Source: Terriglobia bacterium (GTDB taxonomy: Bacteria > Acidobacteriota > Terriglobia > Bryobacterales > Bryobacteraceae). From it: 64,000 nt of DNA. Each line of letters opens with the position of its first letter. Positions within the stretch are counted from its first letter, which is position 1. The position numbers and the translations under genes were made by a program. Below the pieces are notes generated by a model, which worked only from the letters and a program-made list of their open reading frames with translations, was not told where the DNA came from and did no database searches. Location of the stretch: assembly GCA_020073305.1 (NCBI GenBank), contig JAIQFK010000007.1, positions 186,001 through 250,000 on the forward strand, written 5' to 3'. Below are positions 1 through 8,849 of the stretch, piece after piece.

Positions 1-791
1 GCTTGCGCACGCTCACGGGCAATGCTCACCGCGGCCCGCTGGTGCGCGAGATATGCGGTGTCCTTTTCCACCATGGCGGCCAGGTACTTGGAAACGACGC
101 GGTCGGTTTCGCCCAGATCAACCACGCGGCCCTGGTCAAGCCACAGCGCCCGATCCCCCAGGGCCTTCACATCCGCCAGGGCGTGCGAGACGAACAGAAT
201 GGTGATGCCGCGCGCGCGCAGCTCGTGCACCTTGCGCATGCAGCGCTGGCGGAAGTAAATGTCGCCCACCGCGAGCGCTTCGTCGACCAGCAGAATCTCG
301 GGATCGACATTGATGGCGACGGCGAAGGCGAGGCGCACCACCATGCCGCTCGAGTAAGTCTTCACCGGCCGGTTGATGAAGTCGCCGATTTCGGCAAACT
401 CTTCGATGTTCTTGTATCGCGCCGTGATTTCGCGAGTGGAAAGGCCCAGGATCGCGCCGTTCAAATAGACGTTGTCCCGCCCGGTGAACTCCGGATTGAA
501 TCCGGCGCCCAACTCGAGCAGCGCCGAGACGCGCCCGTTCACTTCCATGTTGCCGAAACTGGGCTGCAGAATGCCGGCCACAAGTTGCAGCAGCGTGCTC
601 TTGCCGGACCCGTTCTCGCCGATCACGCAGAACGTTTCGCCACGCCCGATCTCGCAACTGACATCGTGGAGCGCCCAGAAATTCCGGTGAAACTGGAGCC
701 GGTTGAAGGTAACCAGTTCCTTCAGACGGTTGCCGGGCGATTCGTAGATGGGATAACTCTTCGAGACGTTTTCAAACCGGACGGCGGTCAT
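1..791 (-). CDS. Polysaccharide/O-antigen export ABC transporter ATPase (Wzt/TagH-like), 3' end outside window
   Basis: The gene starts at the ATG at 789-791 and reads leftward off the window, leaving 263 codons. It shows a Walker A motif GENGSGKST (about residues 58-66), an ABC signature YSSGM (146-150) and a Walker B ILLVDE followed by ALAVGD (about 166-175), then a switch histidine in FVSHAL. The DEALAVGD form of Walker B and the long conserved stretch ELGAGFNPEFTGRDN are typical of ATPases that energise export of polysaccharide or teichoic acid across the inner membrane. Its permease would be expected beyond the left edge. The C-terminal region is cut off, so it cannot be said whether a substrate-binding (Wzt C) domain is present. 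Confidence 0.88.
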   Translation of the reverse strand, partial: MTAVRFENVSKSYPIYESPGNRLKELVTFNRLQFHRNFWALHDVSCEIGRGETFCVIGENGSGKSTLLQLVAGILQPSFGNMEVNGRVSALLELGAGFNPEFTGRDNVYLNGAILGLSTREITARYKNIEEFAEIGDFINRPVKTYSSGMVVRLAFAVAINVDPEILLVDEALAVGDIYFRQRCMRKVHELRARGITILFVSHALADVKALGDRALWLDQGRVVDLGETDRVVSKYLAAMVEKDTAYLAHQRAAVSIARERAQ

Positions 792-797
792 CGGAGC

Positions 798-1871
798 CTA
801 TTGCGGAAAACCGTTGGCGTTCAGGCCGGGGATAATCCGCAGCGCATTCTTATAGTAAAGCTTCTTGAGCACACCGTCCGGCAGATCGAGACCGTACATC
901 TTCCAGAACGCGTGGCGCTTGCGATAGTAGTCGAAGTACTCGTCGGCCGTTTCCAATACGCGGAAGTAGCAGTGGTATTCCTCCGGCGCCCACACATCTT
1001 TTCCAAATAGGACGCGGTCCTGGTGCTGGATGAACCACTCGCGAGCGAAACGCGGCTGGCGGCCCAGTTCCGCGAGAACGGCGCCGATTTCCGTATACAT
1101 GTTGGGCATCTGGTCCATCAGGCGTCCCAACTCCGCCAGGTTTCCGCCCAGCCATCCGAGGTGCGCGTTGACGAAGATGGTTTTCGGATGCAACGCGAAG
1201 AGGTGGTGCTGTTCCCCCATCAGAGTCTCCCAGCTTGGATAGCGCTCGGGTGGGCGCGCGCGTTGCGGAAATTGTTTCAGCTCCAGCCAGCGCTCGTTGA
1301 AGCGGTCCTGCGGCTGGAAAAAAGACCAGGGCTCGGCGGTATGGATGAGAACCGGGATATGCAGTTTCGCGCACATGTCCCACACCGGATCGAAGCGCGG
1401 ATCATCCACGTGGATGCGCTGGCCCTTGCCGTCCTTCAGGTCCATGCCGAAATTCTTGAAGAATTTGAGGCCCTGCGCGCCGTTGTGCACGTCCTGTTCG
1501 AGCTGGGCCGCCGCGCGCTGGCCATAATCGGGTGCATCGATGTTTGAATAATCCAGATTGGCGAACACTACGAAGCGGTCTTTGTAGCGGTCCTTCAACA
1601 TGTGAACGTTCTGCGCCAGCTTGTCGCCGTAGCCGCCGCTCAGGTTCACCATAATGCGGAGGTTGATGCCATCCATATCCGCGGCCAGCTTGTCGACTTT
1701 CTCCGGCGTGAGTCCGTACTGGTGATTGTGGACGTCGATGAACGGATAGCGGGCACGGGTGACGATGTGCTGCGGGACCACGAGCGTAGACTTCGGCTCG
1801 TACTCCTCGATGGACATGGTCTGGGCGGCGAGCGAAGCCGCAAGGAGAAGGACGGGAAGGATGAGTCTCAT
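798..1871 (-). CDS. Secreted amidohydrolase (amidohydrolase-2-like TIM barrel)
   Basis: This is a 357-residue protein with an N-terminal signal peptide (MRLILPVLLLAASLAAQT), so it is probably periplasmic. A metal-binding HxH-type motif DVHNHQYG lies near residue 47. A second histidine motif NAHLGWLGG sits near 240 and an acidic motif FGKDVWAPE near 295, consistent with the amidohydrolase-2 branch (ACMSD-like decarboxylases and lactonases). It lies 6 bases downstream of the export ATPase and on the same strand. Substrate unknown; the fold call is firm, the reaction is not. Confidence 0.78.
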   Translation of the reverse strand: MRLILPVLLLAASLAAQTMSIEEYEPKSTLVVPQHIVTRARYPFIDVHNHQYGLTPEKVDKLAADMDGINLRIMVNLSGGYGDKLAQNVHMLKDRYKDRFVVFANLDYSNIDAPDYGQRAAAQLEQDVHNGAQGLKFFKNFGMDLKDGKGQRIHVDDPRFDPVWDMCAKLHIPVLIHTAEPWSFFQPQDRFNERWLELKQFPQRARPPERYPSWETLMGEQHHLFALHPKTIFVNAHLGWLGGNLAELGRLMDQMPNMYTEIGAVLAELGRQPRFAREWFIQHQDRVLFGKDVWAPEEYHCYFRVLETADEYFDYYRKRHAFWKMYGLDLPDGVLKKLYYKNALRIIPGLNANGFPQ

Positions 1872-2047
1872 CAGCGTGGACTACCCATTTTAGGGCAAGA
1901 CGGAACGAGCGGCCTGCCACTACGCTTTACCGATGCCGGTGAAAACCAATTTTCAAGCTCTGATGAGAGTGCGCAAGAGATTGGATGCGCCACGTCCGCG
2001 GATAGCGCGTTTTACGTCAAAGTGCAATAACATTCCGGATGCGCCGT

Positions 2048-2064
2048 CACTCGACCATCGAGTG
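2048..2064 (-). terminator. Possible hairpin terminator downstream of the 2070-3542 gene
   Basis: A perfect 7-bp inverted repeat (CACTCGA/TCGAGTG) with a 3-base loop lies 5 bases past the stop of the minus-strand amidohydrolase. No clear T-run follows it, so intrinsic termination is only possible. Confidence 0.3.
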
Positions 2065-2069
2065 CAAGA

Positions 2070-3542
2070 CTATCGCAGGCCCACAAGTCCACGCACGGAA
2101 TCAATCAGCTTTGCCGAATCGTAGCCAACGCCATCCTTGAAGACTACCTCGACGTTTTCGATGTCCGAGATTTTCGATGACGGGTCTCCGCGAACGATCA
2201 CCAGGTCTGCCACCTTGCCCGGAGCCAGCGTGCCGATACGGTCATCCTCGCCCAGAAACCGCGCGCCGTTTTCCGTGGCGATGTGAATGGCCTCGACTGG
2301 CGTAAATCCGGCTTCCACGAGAAGCTCCACTTCACGTTGATCGCCGAATCCTGCCACAACGCCTCCGATACCGGTCGGGTCTGGTCCTGCAAGCAGCGTC
2401 CCGCCAGCTTTGACAAAGGCGTGCTCCAACTCCATCTCTTTAAATAACTGCGCCTGCGGCTGGGACAGTCTCTGCGCCAAGTAACCCGCTTGTGCTTGGG
2501 GTGAAAGGACGTCCAGAACGCGCTGCTGCAGTGGCGGCCGGTCGGAAGAATAGGCCTCCGCATTGGGCAGCGTCGAAGTGATGGCCACATGATGCTGGAT
2601 GAGTACTTGAAAAAGGTCGCGCAACGGCGGGCTCCCGGCAGTGAGACTGTTGAACGCGGCGCGTGACGCGGCATTGGAAACCGGGCAAACATCGGGCTTT
2701 TTTTCCGGGTCGAAGTCCTTGGCGAGACCGAATCCATGCTCAATACTGTCGATCCCCAACTCGGCGGCTTCGCGATAAGTGATGGAGCAGAGGTGGCCCG
2801 TCACTTTGAGGCCCCGCTTGTGCGCAACGTCAATCACTTCCTTAAGTTCTGCCCTGGTGATGTGCATGAAGGCTTTAAACGAGGTCACGCCCTGATCGGC
2901 CCAGAACTCTGCGGTCTTGCGCGCCTCCTCGGGCCCAGTGAGTTCGTGGACGGGCAGGCGAAAATTGCCCTGGCCTTCAAGATAAGGGCCAGTTACATGA
3001 ATCTTGGGCCCGGGAATTCTGCCGCCATCGATCCAGGTCTTTAGATTCAAGTCCGCATAGGGTTCAACACTGGCGGTGGTGCGCAGGCTGGTAACACCGG
3101 CAGCCAGATAGAGCCGCGGAAAAGTGAAACTCGACTGCTGTTCAAACTGAAGCACTCCCCGCACGCGGCGACCCTCCATGTTGACCGGTTGCGGATAAAA
3201 CATGTGATCGTGCATGCCGACAAGACCGGGGAAAACGGTGTGGTCCGCGAGGTCGAGACTTTTCGCGCCGGCGGGTATCGGCGTTGAGGTGCCGTCTCCC
3301 ATGGCTACGATCGTGCCATCACGAAGGATCACCGTCTGATCTGCGCGAGGAGCGTGCCCAGTGCCATCGATCACGCGAACATGGGTTAATGCAATGACGC
3401 GATCATCGAACTTCACGTATTCCTTCACCGCAGGTGATAGCTTCGCGGCAGAAGGCGACTGTGCGCTGGCGGAAGCGACGAGTAGGCACACCGTAGCAAC
3501 AACTCCACAGAGGAGTGATGCTCTCCGGAGTCTGCTCGTCAT
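2070..3542 (-). CDS. Secreted imidazolonepropionase-like amidohydrolase
   Basis: A 490-residue metal-dependent hydrolase with a signal peptide ending near SASAQS. The HxH metal motif is present as MHDHMF (about residues 109-114). A lysine candidate for metal bridging lies in SFKAFMHI, followed by histidine motifs GHLCS and IEHGFG and an aspartate in LAGPDPTG near residue 390. The order matches the prolidase/imidazolonepropionase-like amidohydrolase branch, and the C-terminal strand (GTLAPGKVADLVIVRGDP) is the usual small beta domain. Probably periplasmic; substrate unknown. It is one of several exported hydrolases in the window. Confidence 0.82.
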   Translation of the reverse strand: MTSRLRRASLLCGVVATVCLLVASASAQSPSAAKLSPAVKEYVKFDDRVIALTHVRVIDGTGHAPRADQTVILRDGTIVAMGDGTSTPIPAGAKSLDLADHTVFPGLVGMHDHMFYPQPVNMEGRRVRGVLQFEQQSSFTFPRLYLAAGVTSLRTTASVEPYADLNLKTWIDGGRIPGPKIHVTGPYLEGQGNFRLPVHELTGPEEARKTAEFWADQGVTSFKAFMHITRAELKEVIDVAHKRGLKVTGHLCSITYREAAELGIDSIEHGFGLAKDFDPEKKPDVCPVSNAASRAAFNSLTAGSPPLRDLFQVLIQHHVAITSTLPNAEAYSSDRPPLQQRVLDVLSPQAQAGYLAQRLSQPQAQLFKEMELEHAFVKAGGTLLAGPDPTGIGGVVAGFGDQREVELLVEAGFTPVEAIHIATENGARFLGEDDRIGTLAPGKVADLVIVRGDPSSKISDIENVEVVFKDGVGYDSAKLIDSVRGLVGLR

Positions 3543-3845
3543 GAAGTTCCCCCGCCACAGAATTGTAATTCAAAGGAGAATGTAACGTTGCCATGATTGG
3601 GCAACCCGAATTGGTCGGTAATGAACCGATTGGCAGCCATAGGGAAGCTAATCCACATGGCCATATAGTCGCTGTCTCGTACAGATGCGACCTCGATTCT
3701 CACGGCGTGTCAAGCGCTACTCAGAAGCTGTACCCGGAACAACCCGGCCGGTCTCCGCGATCACACCCTAAGCCCGCTCCAGCCCCTCGTTGCATTCGCG
3801 GTTCTTTCCTCCAGCGAACCCTCTGGGGCCGGGCACGGCCCGTTT
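3543..3845. other. Intergenic stretch without a supported gene
   Basis: These 303 bases separate two minus-strand genes. The reading frames here have no family resemblance, no signal peptide and no convincing start. The right end holds the hairpin described at 3826-3841. The left part presumably carries the promoter of the amidohydrolase that starts at 3542, though no strong promoter boxes were recognised. Confidence 0.5.
3826..3841 (-). terminator. Possible hairpin terminator after the M20 peptidase gene
   Basis: A 6-bp GC stem (GGGCCG/CGGCCC) with a 4-base loop starts 4 bases beyond the stop codon of the M20 peptidase. It is well placed for termination but lacks a T-run on the minus strand. 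Confidence 0.3.
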
Positions 3846-5234
3846 TCATCGCTCCGGAGCCGCAAGTTCTCTTACCAGCCGGTACATGAACTCGCGCGCC
3901 TCGTAGAGTGCCGTGGCCGCGATGCGCTCATCTTTGCCGTGCTCGCGGATGTCGTCAGAGTCGTCGGCGATGCCGGAAATCCCATAAGTGGGGATTCCCG
4001 CGCGGCGCAGATGTGTGCCGTCGGTTCCGCCCTGTGACATGAAGGGCAGGACTGGAACGCCCGGCCACATGGCGGATGTCACGACTTTCGCTGCTGCGAT
4101 CACGTCCGGTGGCAAGGGCGAAGCGGGACTCTGGACCTGGCTGAGGGGTTCGATCGGAGTCATGCTGATCTGGTCATCGTTCAGAACCCGCCGCAGCGTC
4201 TGTTCCACCTCAGCCGGGGACTGCGCCGGCAGGATCCGGCAGTTCACCGTGGCTTTGGCGGATTGCGGCAGCGCATTTTCCGCGTGCCCGCCCTCGAGCA
4301 TAGTAGCGACGCAAGTGGTCCTGAGCGCCGCATTCCAATCGGGTGATTGCGAAATCAGCGCAACAGCCGCGGCATCGGGAGGACTGGTCGAGAGCATCTG
4401 GTTGATCGCCCGCGCTACTTCTGGCTCCTCGCGCACGGCCACGACCTCGAAGAAAGCGCGCGTGCCCGCGTCGAGAATCACGGGGAAATCAAAATCGCTC
4501 AGGCGTACCAGCCCCCTGGACAGCCGGTAGATCGCGTTTTCCTTCTCCGGCACCGAGCTGTGCCCGCCCTTGTTCTTTACTTCCAGGACGAAGCTGAGAA
4601 AGCCCTTCTCGGCATACTGCAGCTCATTCAGCAGCTTCTTTCCTTTCTTGGTTTCGAGGTTGCCGCCGTCCACATTGATCGAGTACTCTGCGTCGATCAA
4701 ATCACGGTGGTTTTTCAAGAGCCAGTAAATCCCGTTCTCCTCAACATCGCCGCCCTCCTCGTTGGCCGTCAGTGCCAGGATCAGGTCGCGATCGGGCCGG
4801 AATCCTTCCCGCTTCCAGCGAATGAACTCGGCCACCAGGATGGCGTCGCCGCTCTTGATGTCCATTGTGCCGCGTCCGTAGAAGTAGCCGTCTTTCTCGA
4901 CGAACTGGAACGGGTCTGTGGTCCAGTCTTCCCTTCGGGCCTCTACCACGTCCAAATGCGCGATGAGCAAGATGGGCTTGCGGACACCGGTGCCGCGCAG
5001 CCGGGCGACGAGGTTCGCGCGCTCAGGCCGCGGACCCACGATCTGAACATCAGAAGGCGCAAACCCGCCAGCGCGTAGATGGGCCGCCATCGCTTGGGCC
5101 GCTTTGCCCGTGCTGCCTACGGAGTGCGTGGTATTGATCTCGATGAGTTCACGCAGCAGATCGCGAACCAGCGGGTTCTCGGGGTCAGACGGGCTCGTTT
5201 GGGCGAGCAGCAGCGCTAGCAGCAGGGTTTTCAT
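3846..5234 (-). CDS. Secreted M20 family metallopeptidase
   Basis: A 462-residue zinc-dependent amino-/carboxypeptidase-like protein beginning with a hydrophobic leader (MKTLLLALLLAQTSPS). The M20 metal and catalytic set is visible in order: the histidine of LLIAHLDVVE, the bridging aspartate of GRGTMDIKSGD, the catalytic/metal pair in TANEEGGD, an aspartate in NVDGGN, and the late histidine in GGTDGTHLRRAG. The central dimerisation insert (KNKGGHSSVPEKENAIYRL) has the usual family wording. It probably cleaves terminal residues from peptides or deacylates small substrates in the periplasm; the exact substrate is not evident. Confidence 0.87.
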   Translation of the reverse strand: MKTLLLALLLAQTSPSDPENPLVRDLLRELIEINTTHSVGSTGKAAQAMAAHLRAGGFAPSDVQIVGPRPERANLVARLRGTGVRKPILLIAHLDVVEARREDWTTDPFQFVEKDGYFYGRGTMDIKSGDAILVAEFIRWKREGFRPDRDLILALTANEEGGDVEENGIYWLLKNHRDLIDAEYSINVDGGNLETKKGKKLLNELQYAEKGFLSFVLEVKNKGGHSSVPEKENAIYRLSRGLVRLSDFDFPVILDAGTRAFFEVVAVREEPEVARAINQMLSTSPPDAAAVALISQSPDWNAALRTTCVATMLEGGHAENALPQSAKATVNCRILPAQSPAEVEQTLRRVLNDDQISMTPIEPLSQVQSPASPLPPDVIAAAKVVTSAMWPGVPVLPFMSQGGTDGTHLRRAGIPTYGISGIADDSDDIREHGKDERIAATALYEAREFMYRLVRELAAPER

Positions 5235-5276
5235 GGAGGGAAGAATTTATAATAGCGCCTCAGCCAGGGACGCTCT

Positions 5277-6521
5277 TCAGGGTTTCTTCCGCTTTGAATG
5301 AGGCTTCGGTGGTTTAGCGCTTAGTCTTCGTGTGAGCCGCTCCTCGCGGCGCTCGAGTTCCGGCGAATCTTCCAGGTTACGCGCGCTGCGGGTCATCTCC
5401 ATCGCCATTGTGTAATTGCGCTCGCGATGCTCGTAATGTTTCGCGAGTTCTTGGAATGCGTGGGCACGGCAAGGATTGGGTGAAGCGGCGAGATCGCTGA
5501 AGACTTCGAGGGCGGCTGCATCGTGCCCCAGACGTTTCTCGATGGCGCCGATCTCAGCCAGCGCGCGGAACAGCAGCGCATCTGGCAAGCCGAGTTCGAC
5601 CGCGCGGCGGTAGAGCCCAAGAGCTTCCTCGTCACGTCCGGCGGCCAGCAGCCAGCGCGCCAAACCGATCAGGTCCGCGCCGTGCCGGAACCACGCGCCG
5701 TCCGGCGATCCGAAGGCCGCGGGAACGATGGCCGTCAGACAGGCGAGCGAGAGGATATCCATCGCGTTGTGGTGAAAAATCGGCACAAGCCGAAACGCCT
5801 GCCGCATCCGCAAGTACTCGAAATAATAGTAGGGAATCATTTCGCCCGGCAGATCGCCCTGCCGCTCGACGCCCAGCACGCGATTCTCGAGATCCACCAG
5901 CCGGCAACTGTCGAGCCGGAGCTTCCATAAGCGCCGGGCGCCGAACAGCAGATCCAGGTGCTCCAAGCGCGTCAGCGGCGACCGCGACCGCACCATGCGG
6001 TAGCGCGTCTCGAGCAGCGGCTCATCGTACGCTTTGCCGTTATACGTCACCAGCACGTCAAACCGCTGGAGATATCCGGCGAGGGACGCGAGCTGGGAGG
6101 CCTCTTCGCCGTAGTCGCGCATGAAAAACTGGCGCACTCGAAAACCTTCTTCATCAATGCTGCCCACTCCGATCAAGAATGCGTAGGTTCCGGTGCCGCC
6201 CGCAAGCCCTGTGGTCTCGGTGTCAAGAAAGGCCCAACGCTTGGGGTGCGATTGCGGGATGGCGCCTTCGGAGAGCGCATCCAGCAGGTTTTCCGGCAGA
6301 TCGATCAGATCCGCGATCCCTACCGACCCGTGGCGCCGGTGGCGCTCGTACAAACGTTCGGTTTCAAAGTGAGCGCCGAAAGTGGTTTCGACCACCTCGC
6401 CCGAGACGATCTCTTCGATGAGGCACGGCGCCACCCTCGGTTTTTCCGCTACCGCGTATTTGCGGTCGATGCGCGCGACCTTCTGGCGCAGCAGCGCGAG
6501 TTGTTGGTGGAAGTTCCCCAC
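5277..6521 (-). CDS. RNase H-fold DEDDh exonuclease-like protein with C-terminal TPR region (YprB-like)
   Basis: A 414-residue cytoplasmic protein. The first acidic motif FLDTETTGLAGG (about 98-109) carries the paired Asp/Glu of DEDD exonucleases. A second motif VTYNGKAYDEPLL (about 158-170) gives the next Asp, and FHHNAMDILSLA near 250 gives the His and final Asp. This is the order seen in the YprB/RNase_H_2 family. From about residue 270 there are helix pairs with TPR spacing (RRAVELGLPDALLFRALAEI and onward), and the tail is lysine/arginine-rich. A role in nucleic-acid processing is inferred from the fold only. Confidence 0.75.
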   Translation of the reverse strand: MGNFHQQLALLRQKVARIDRKYAVAEKPRVAPCLIEEIVSGEVVETTFGAHFETERLYERHRRHGSVGIADLIDLPENLLDALSEGAIPQSHPKRWAFLDTETTGLAGGTGTYAFLIGVGSIDEEGFRVRQFFMRDYGEEASQLASLAGYLQRFDVLVTYNGKAYDEPLLETRYRMVRSRSPLTRLEHLDLLFGARRLWKLRLDSCRLVDLENRVLGVERQGDLPGEMIPYYYFEYLRMRQAFRLVPIFHHNAMDILSLACLTAIVPAAFGSPDGAWFRHGADLIGLARWLLAAGRDEEALGLYRRAVELGLPDALLFRALAEIGAIEKRLGHDAAALEVFSDLAASPNPCRAHAFQELAKHYEHRERNYTMAMEMTRSARNLEDSPELERREERLTRRLSAKPPKPHSKRKKP

Positions 6522-6618
6522 TTCGCTTTCTCTTCGCCTACTATAAAAGGAAATCGGCTGGTTTTCAAGTCAGTTGTAGGATTGACTTCGACGGCAGTTG
6601 CGCTCATGATTCCTTTCA

Positions 6619-8775
6619 ATGCGAACTTTAGTGCTCTGCGCGCTATTCGCTGCTGCAGTGCGGGCGGAAACTGTGGACGTGTGCAGTCCCGCGCCTGCCG
6701 TCAAGGAAAGTCTGGACCGGTTGCCGCGGCAGACACCGGCGGAGACAGGCTGGCAATTTCACGAAAAAAGCGGTGCTGCAATTCGGGCGCTGCTCAACCA
6801 GTATCCCGACGATATATTCGTGCACCGCGCCAACATCCGCTCAACCGACTGGAAGGATAAGGACAAGTTCATCGCTGAATACAAGGCACGCCATGAGCAG
6901 CACCCGGACAGCGCGCCTTGGTCCTATCTCTATGGAATGACTCTCGTGGGCAGGCAATCGAAGGACGCCATCAGGCTGTTCACCGGCGCTCTCGAAAAAG
7001 ATCCGAAGTTTCCCTGGCCCCATCTGCAGCTTGTGGATATCTATAACTCAGAAGTGTTCTCAAACAAGGAGGAGAGTACCAAGCACCTGAAGGCTTTCCT
7101 GGATGCTTGCCCAGCGTCATTTCAGGGATATGAGCCGCTGACGCGCGTTGATGACAAGGACCTTCTTCGAACGTATGACGCGAGGCTGCGCGCTCTGATC
7201 GCGAGCCGCAATGATGCGGACGCTATCGGCGCTTACCGGACACTCTGGTCGCTCGAATTCAAAGCGCATCCGCCATCCGAGTATGAAGGCTTGCGCAAGC
7301 AGGTTAGCCAGGACCTCGAACGTATCCGCGGTCTGAGCCTTCAGGACAAGCGGGAGTGGTACGAGGCACTCGAGAGCGGCTACAAGCTAGTGAACGATCA
7401 GAAGCAGTCGGACTGGGCGCAGGATCAGGCCGAGATCCGCTTTCCTTCGCCCTGGTCTACACCGGCGATGTCGAAATGGCTAAAAGAACACCACTCCCCG
7501 GCTGACGATGCTGCAGTGGACGCGAAGCGAGCCTATTACCGGGATCTGCTCGAGCAAACCACCCAATGGGTCAAGGACTGCCCGCATAACACGGCTATCA
7601 GGAGATTGCGGCTGAGGGCGCTCGAGCATCTTGATGACGCCTCCGCGACGGATGTGCAAGCGGCGGTGGATCAGATGATGAAGGTGGCCACGGACAATGC
7701 TGGGCCCGACGGCCCGGAATCCGCATATTACTTCAACGCCGCCGGGACTCTTTCAAAGAAACATCTTCAGCCGGAGCAGGTTGTCGAGCTTGCCCGGGAG
7801 GGTCTAGCGCAGTGGGAAATAGAATCGAAGGAACCCTTTGATGACCTCTACGCTACGAAGGAAAACGTGGAGGGGTACAAATTCTATATCGGCTACTCGC
7901 GTATTGAAGGAATGCAATCGGAGATCGCCGGCTATCTGCAACTGAAGCAGCCGGAGAAAGCGCAGATCGAGCTGGCGCAAATGGACGAGCGGTTGCAGGA
8001 GCTGAAGTCGCTGGCGGGCGATAAGCAGGATCGTAAGAAGGACTGGTCCGTTCAAGTCGCAGCCTATTGGGGTCTGATGGCGCGCGCGGCAGAACTCCAG
8101 GGGCGCAAGCTGGATGCCATGGCGTTCTACGAAAATGCCTTGCTCACGCGCCTGGACGCCCAGAAGAAGCCCGAAACGGGTGTCAAGGACGACTTGGCGG
8201 ACAACGCGCATCAGCTTTGGGCCAGGCTGGGTGGCACCGACGACGGCTGGAAGATCTGGTATGGGCGGCGCGCTGACGCGCTAGCCAAGCTCGCCACTCT
8301 AACCTGGGAAGACGCAAATCAGCCGCTTCCGCCCTTCGAGATCGCCGACCTTAAAGGCAAAACCTGGGGCCTGGCTTCCCTTCGGGGGAAAGTGACGTTC
8401 CTCAACTTCTGGGCGGAATGGTGAAGCTTTTGCCGCGAGGAGTTGCCTCGCCTGCAGAAGTTGATGGATGAATACAAGAATCGTACCGACGTGCAGTTCA
8501 TTACTTTGAACATGGATGAGAACCCTGGGGTGATCGAGCCCTTCTTCAAGGAGCACCAGTTCTCATTCACGGTGCTCCCGGCGTACACCTACGTGACCGA
8601 GACACTCAAAGTGCAAGGTATCCCGCAGAATTGGATTGTCGACGGGAATGCGGTCGTGCGGCTGAAGGGTATCGGGTACGATTCGACCGAGAAGTGGGAA
8701 ACGGGCATGCGAGACGCCATTGAGAAAGTCAAAACGGCGGAGCCGGCTCCTGCTGCTGGAAGTTCTTCAAGATAA
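6619..8775 (+). CDS. TPR/TlpA-type thioredoxin selenoprotein; TGA at 8422-8424 read as selenocysteine (Sec602)
   Basis: Read through its internal TGA this gene gives 718 residues. It has a signal peptide (MRTLVLCALFAAAVRAE) and about 540 residues of helical, TPR-like sequence. A TlpA/AhpC-TSA thioredoxin domain begins near residue 567 (LPPFEIADLKGKTW). The text before the TGA is TFLNFWAEW and after it SFCREELPRL, so the TGA falls on the first residue of the catalytic motif, giving U602-S-F-C605. The same frame then continues with normal thioredoxin content (VQFITLNMDEN, the cis-proline of QGIPQNWIVD near 669) to a stop at 8773-8775. A hairpin at 8427-8460 fits a bacterial SECIS. A random nonsense mutation would be unlikely to hit this codon and leave the rest intact. 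Expected role: periplasmic thiol/disulfide redox. Which cell process it serves is unknown. Confidence 0.87.
8427..8460 (+). promoter_or_regulatory. Predicted bacterial SECIS hairpin for the thioredoxin selenoprotein
   Basis: The hairpin starts 2 bases after the TGA. The lower stem is CTTTTGC (8427-8433) against GCAGAAG (8454-8460), 7 bp with one G-U pair. A 1x2 internal loop follows, then an upper 6-bp perfect stem GCGAGG (8435-8440) against CCTCGC (8446-8451). The apical loop AGTTG is at 8441-8445. Sixteen bases separate the TGA from the loop and the loop carries G at its second position. As I recall the bacterial SECIS rule, this meets it: a G in the first two loop bases and roughly 16-37 bases of spacing. 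Confidence 0.8.
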
Positions 8776-8849
8776 AGGGCAAAGAGAACAACTCCACCTG
8801 GTTCAGACATTTCTCATTTCGCACTGACAGTTTGGTTATAGTCAATGAA

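Noticed and set aside
3593-3889. 98-residue frame in the 3543-3845 gap
   Set aside because: No recognisable motif, unusual composition, and its end runs into the M20 peptidase gene on the other strand.
8422-8424. Premature stop making the thioredoxin gene a pseudogene
   Set aside because: The TGA falls on the catalytic cysteine position. The downstream frame keeps full thioredoxin content, and a SECIS-compatible hairpin follows. Selenocysteine explains all of this better.
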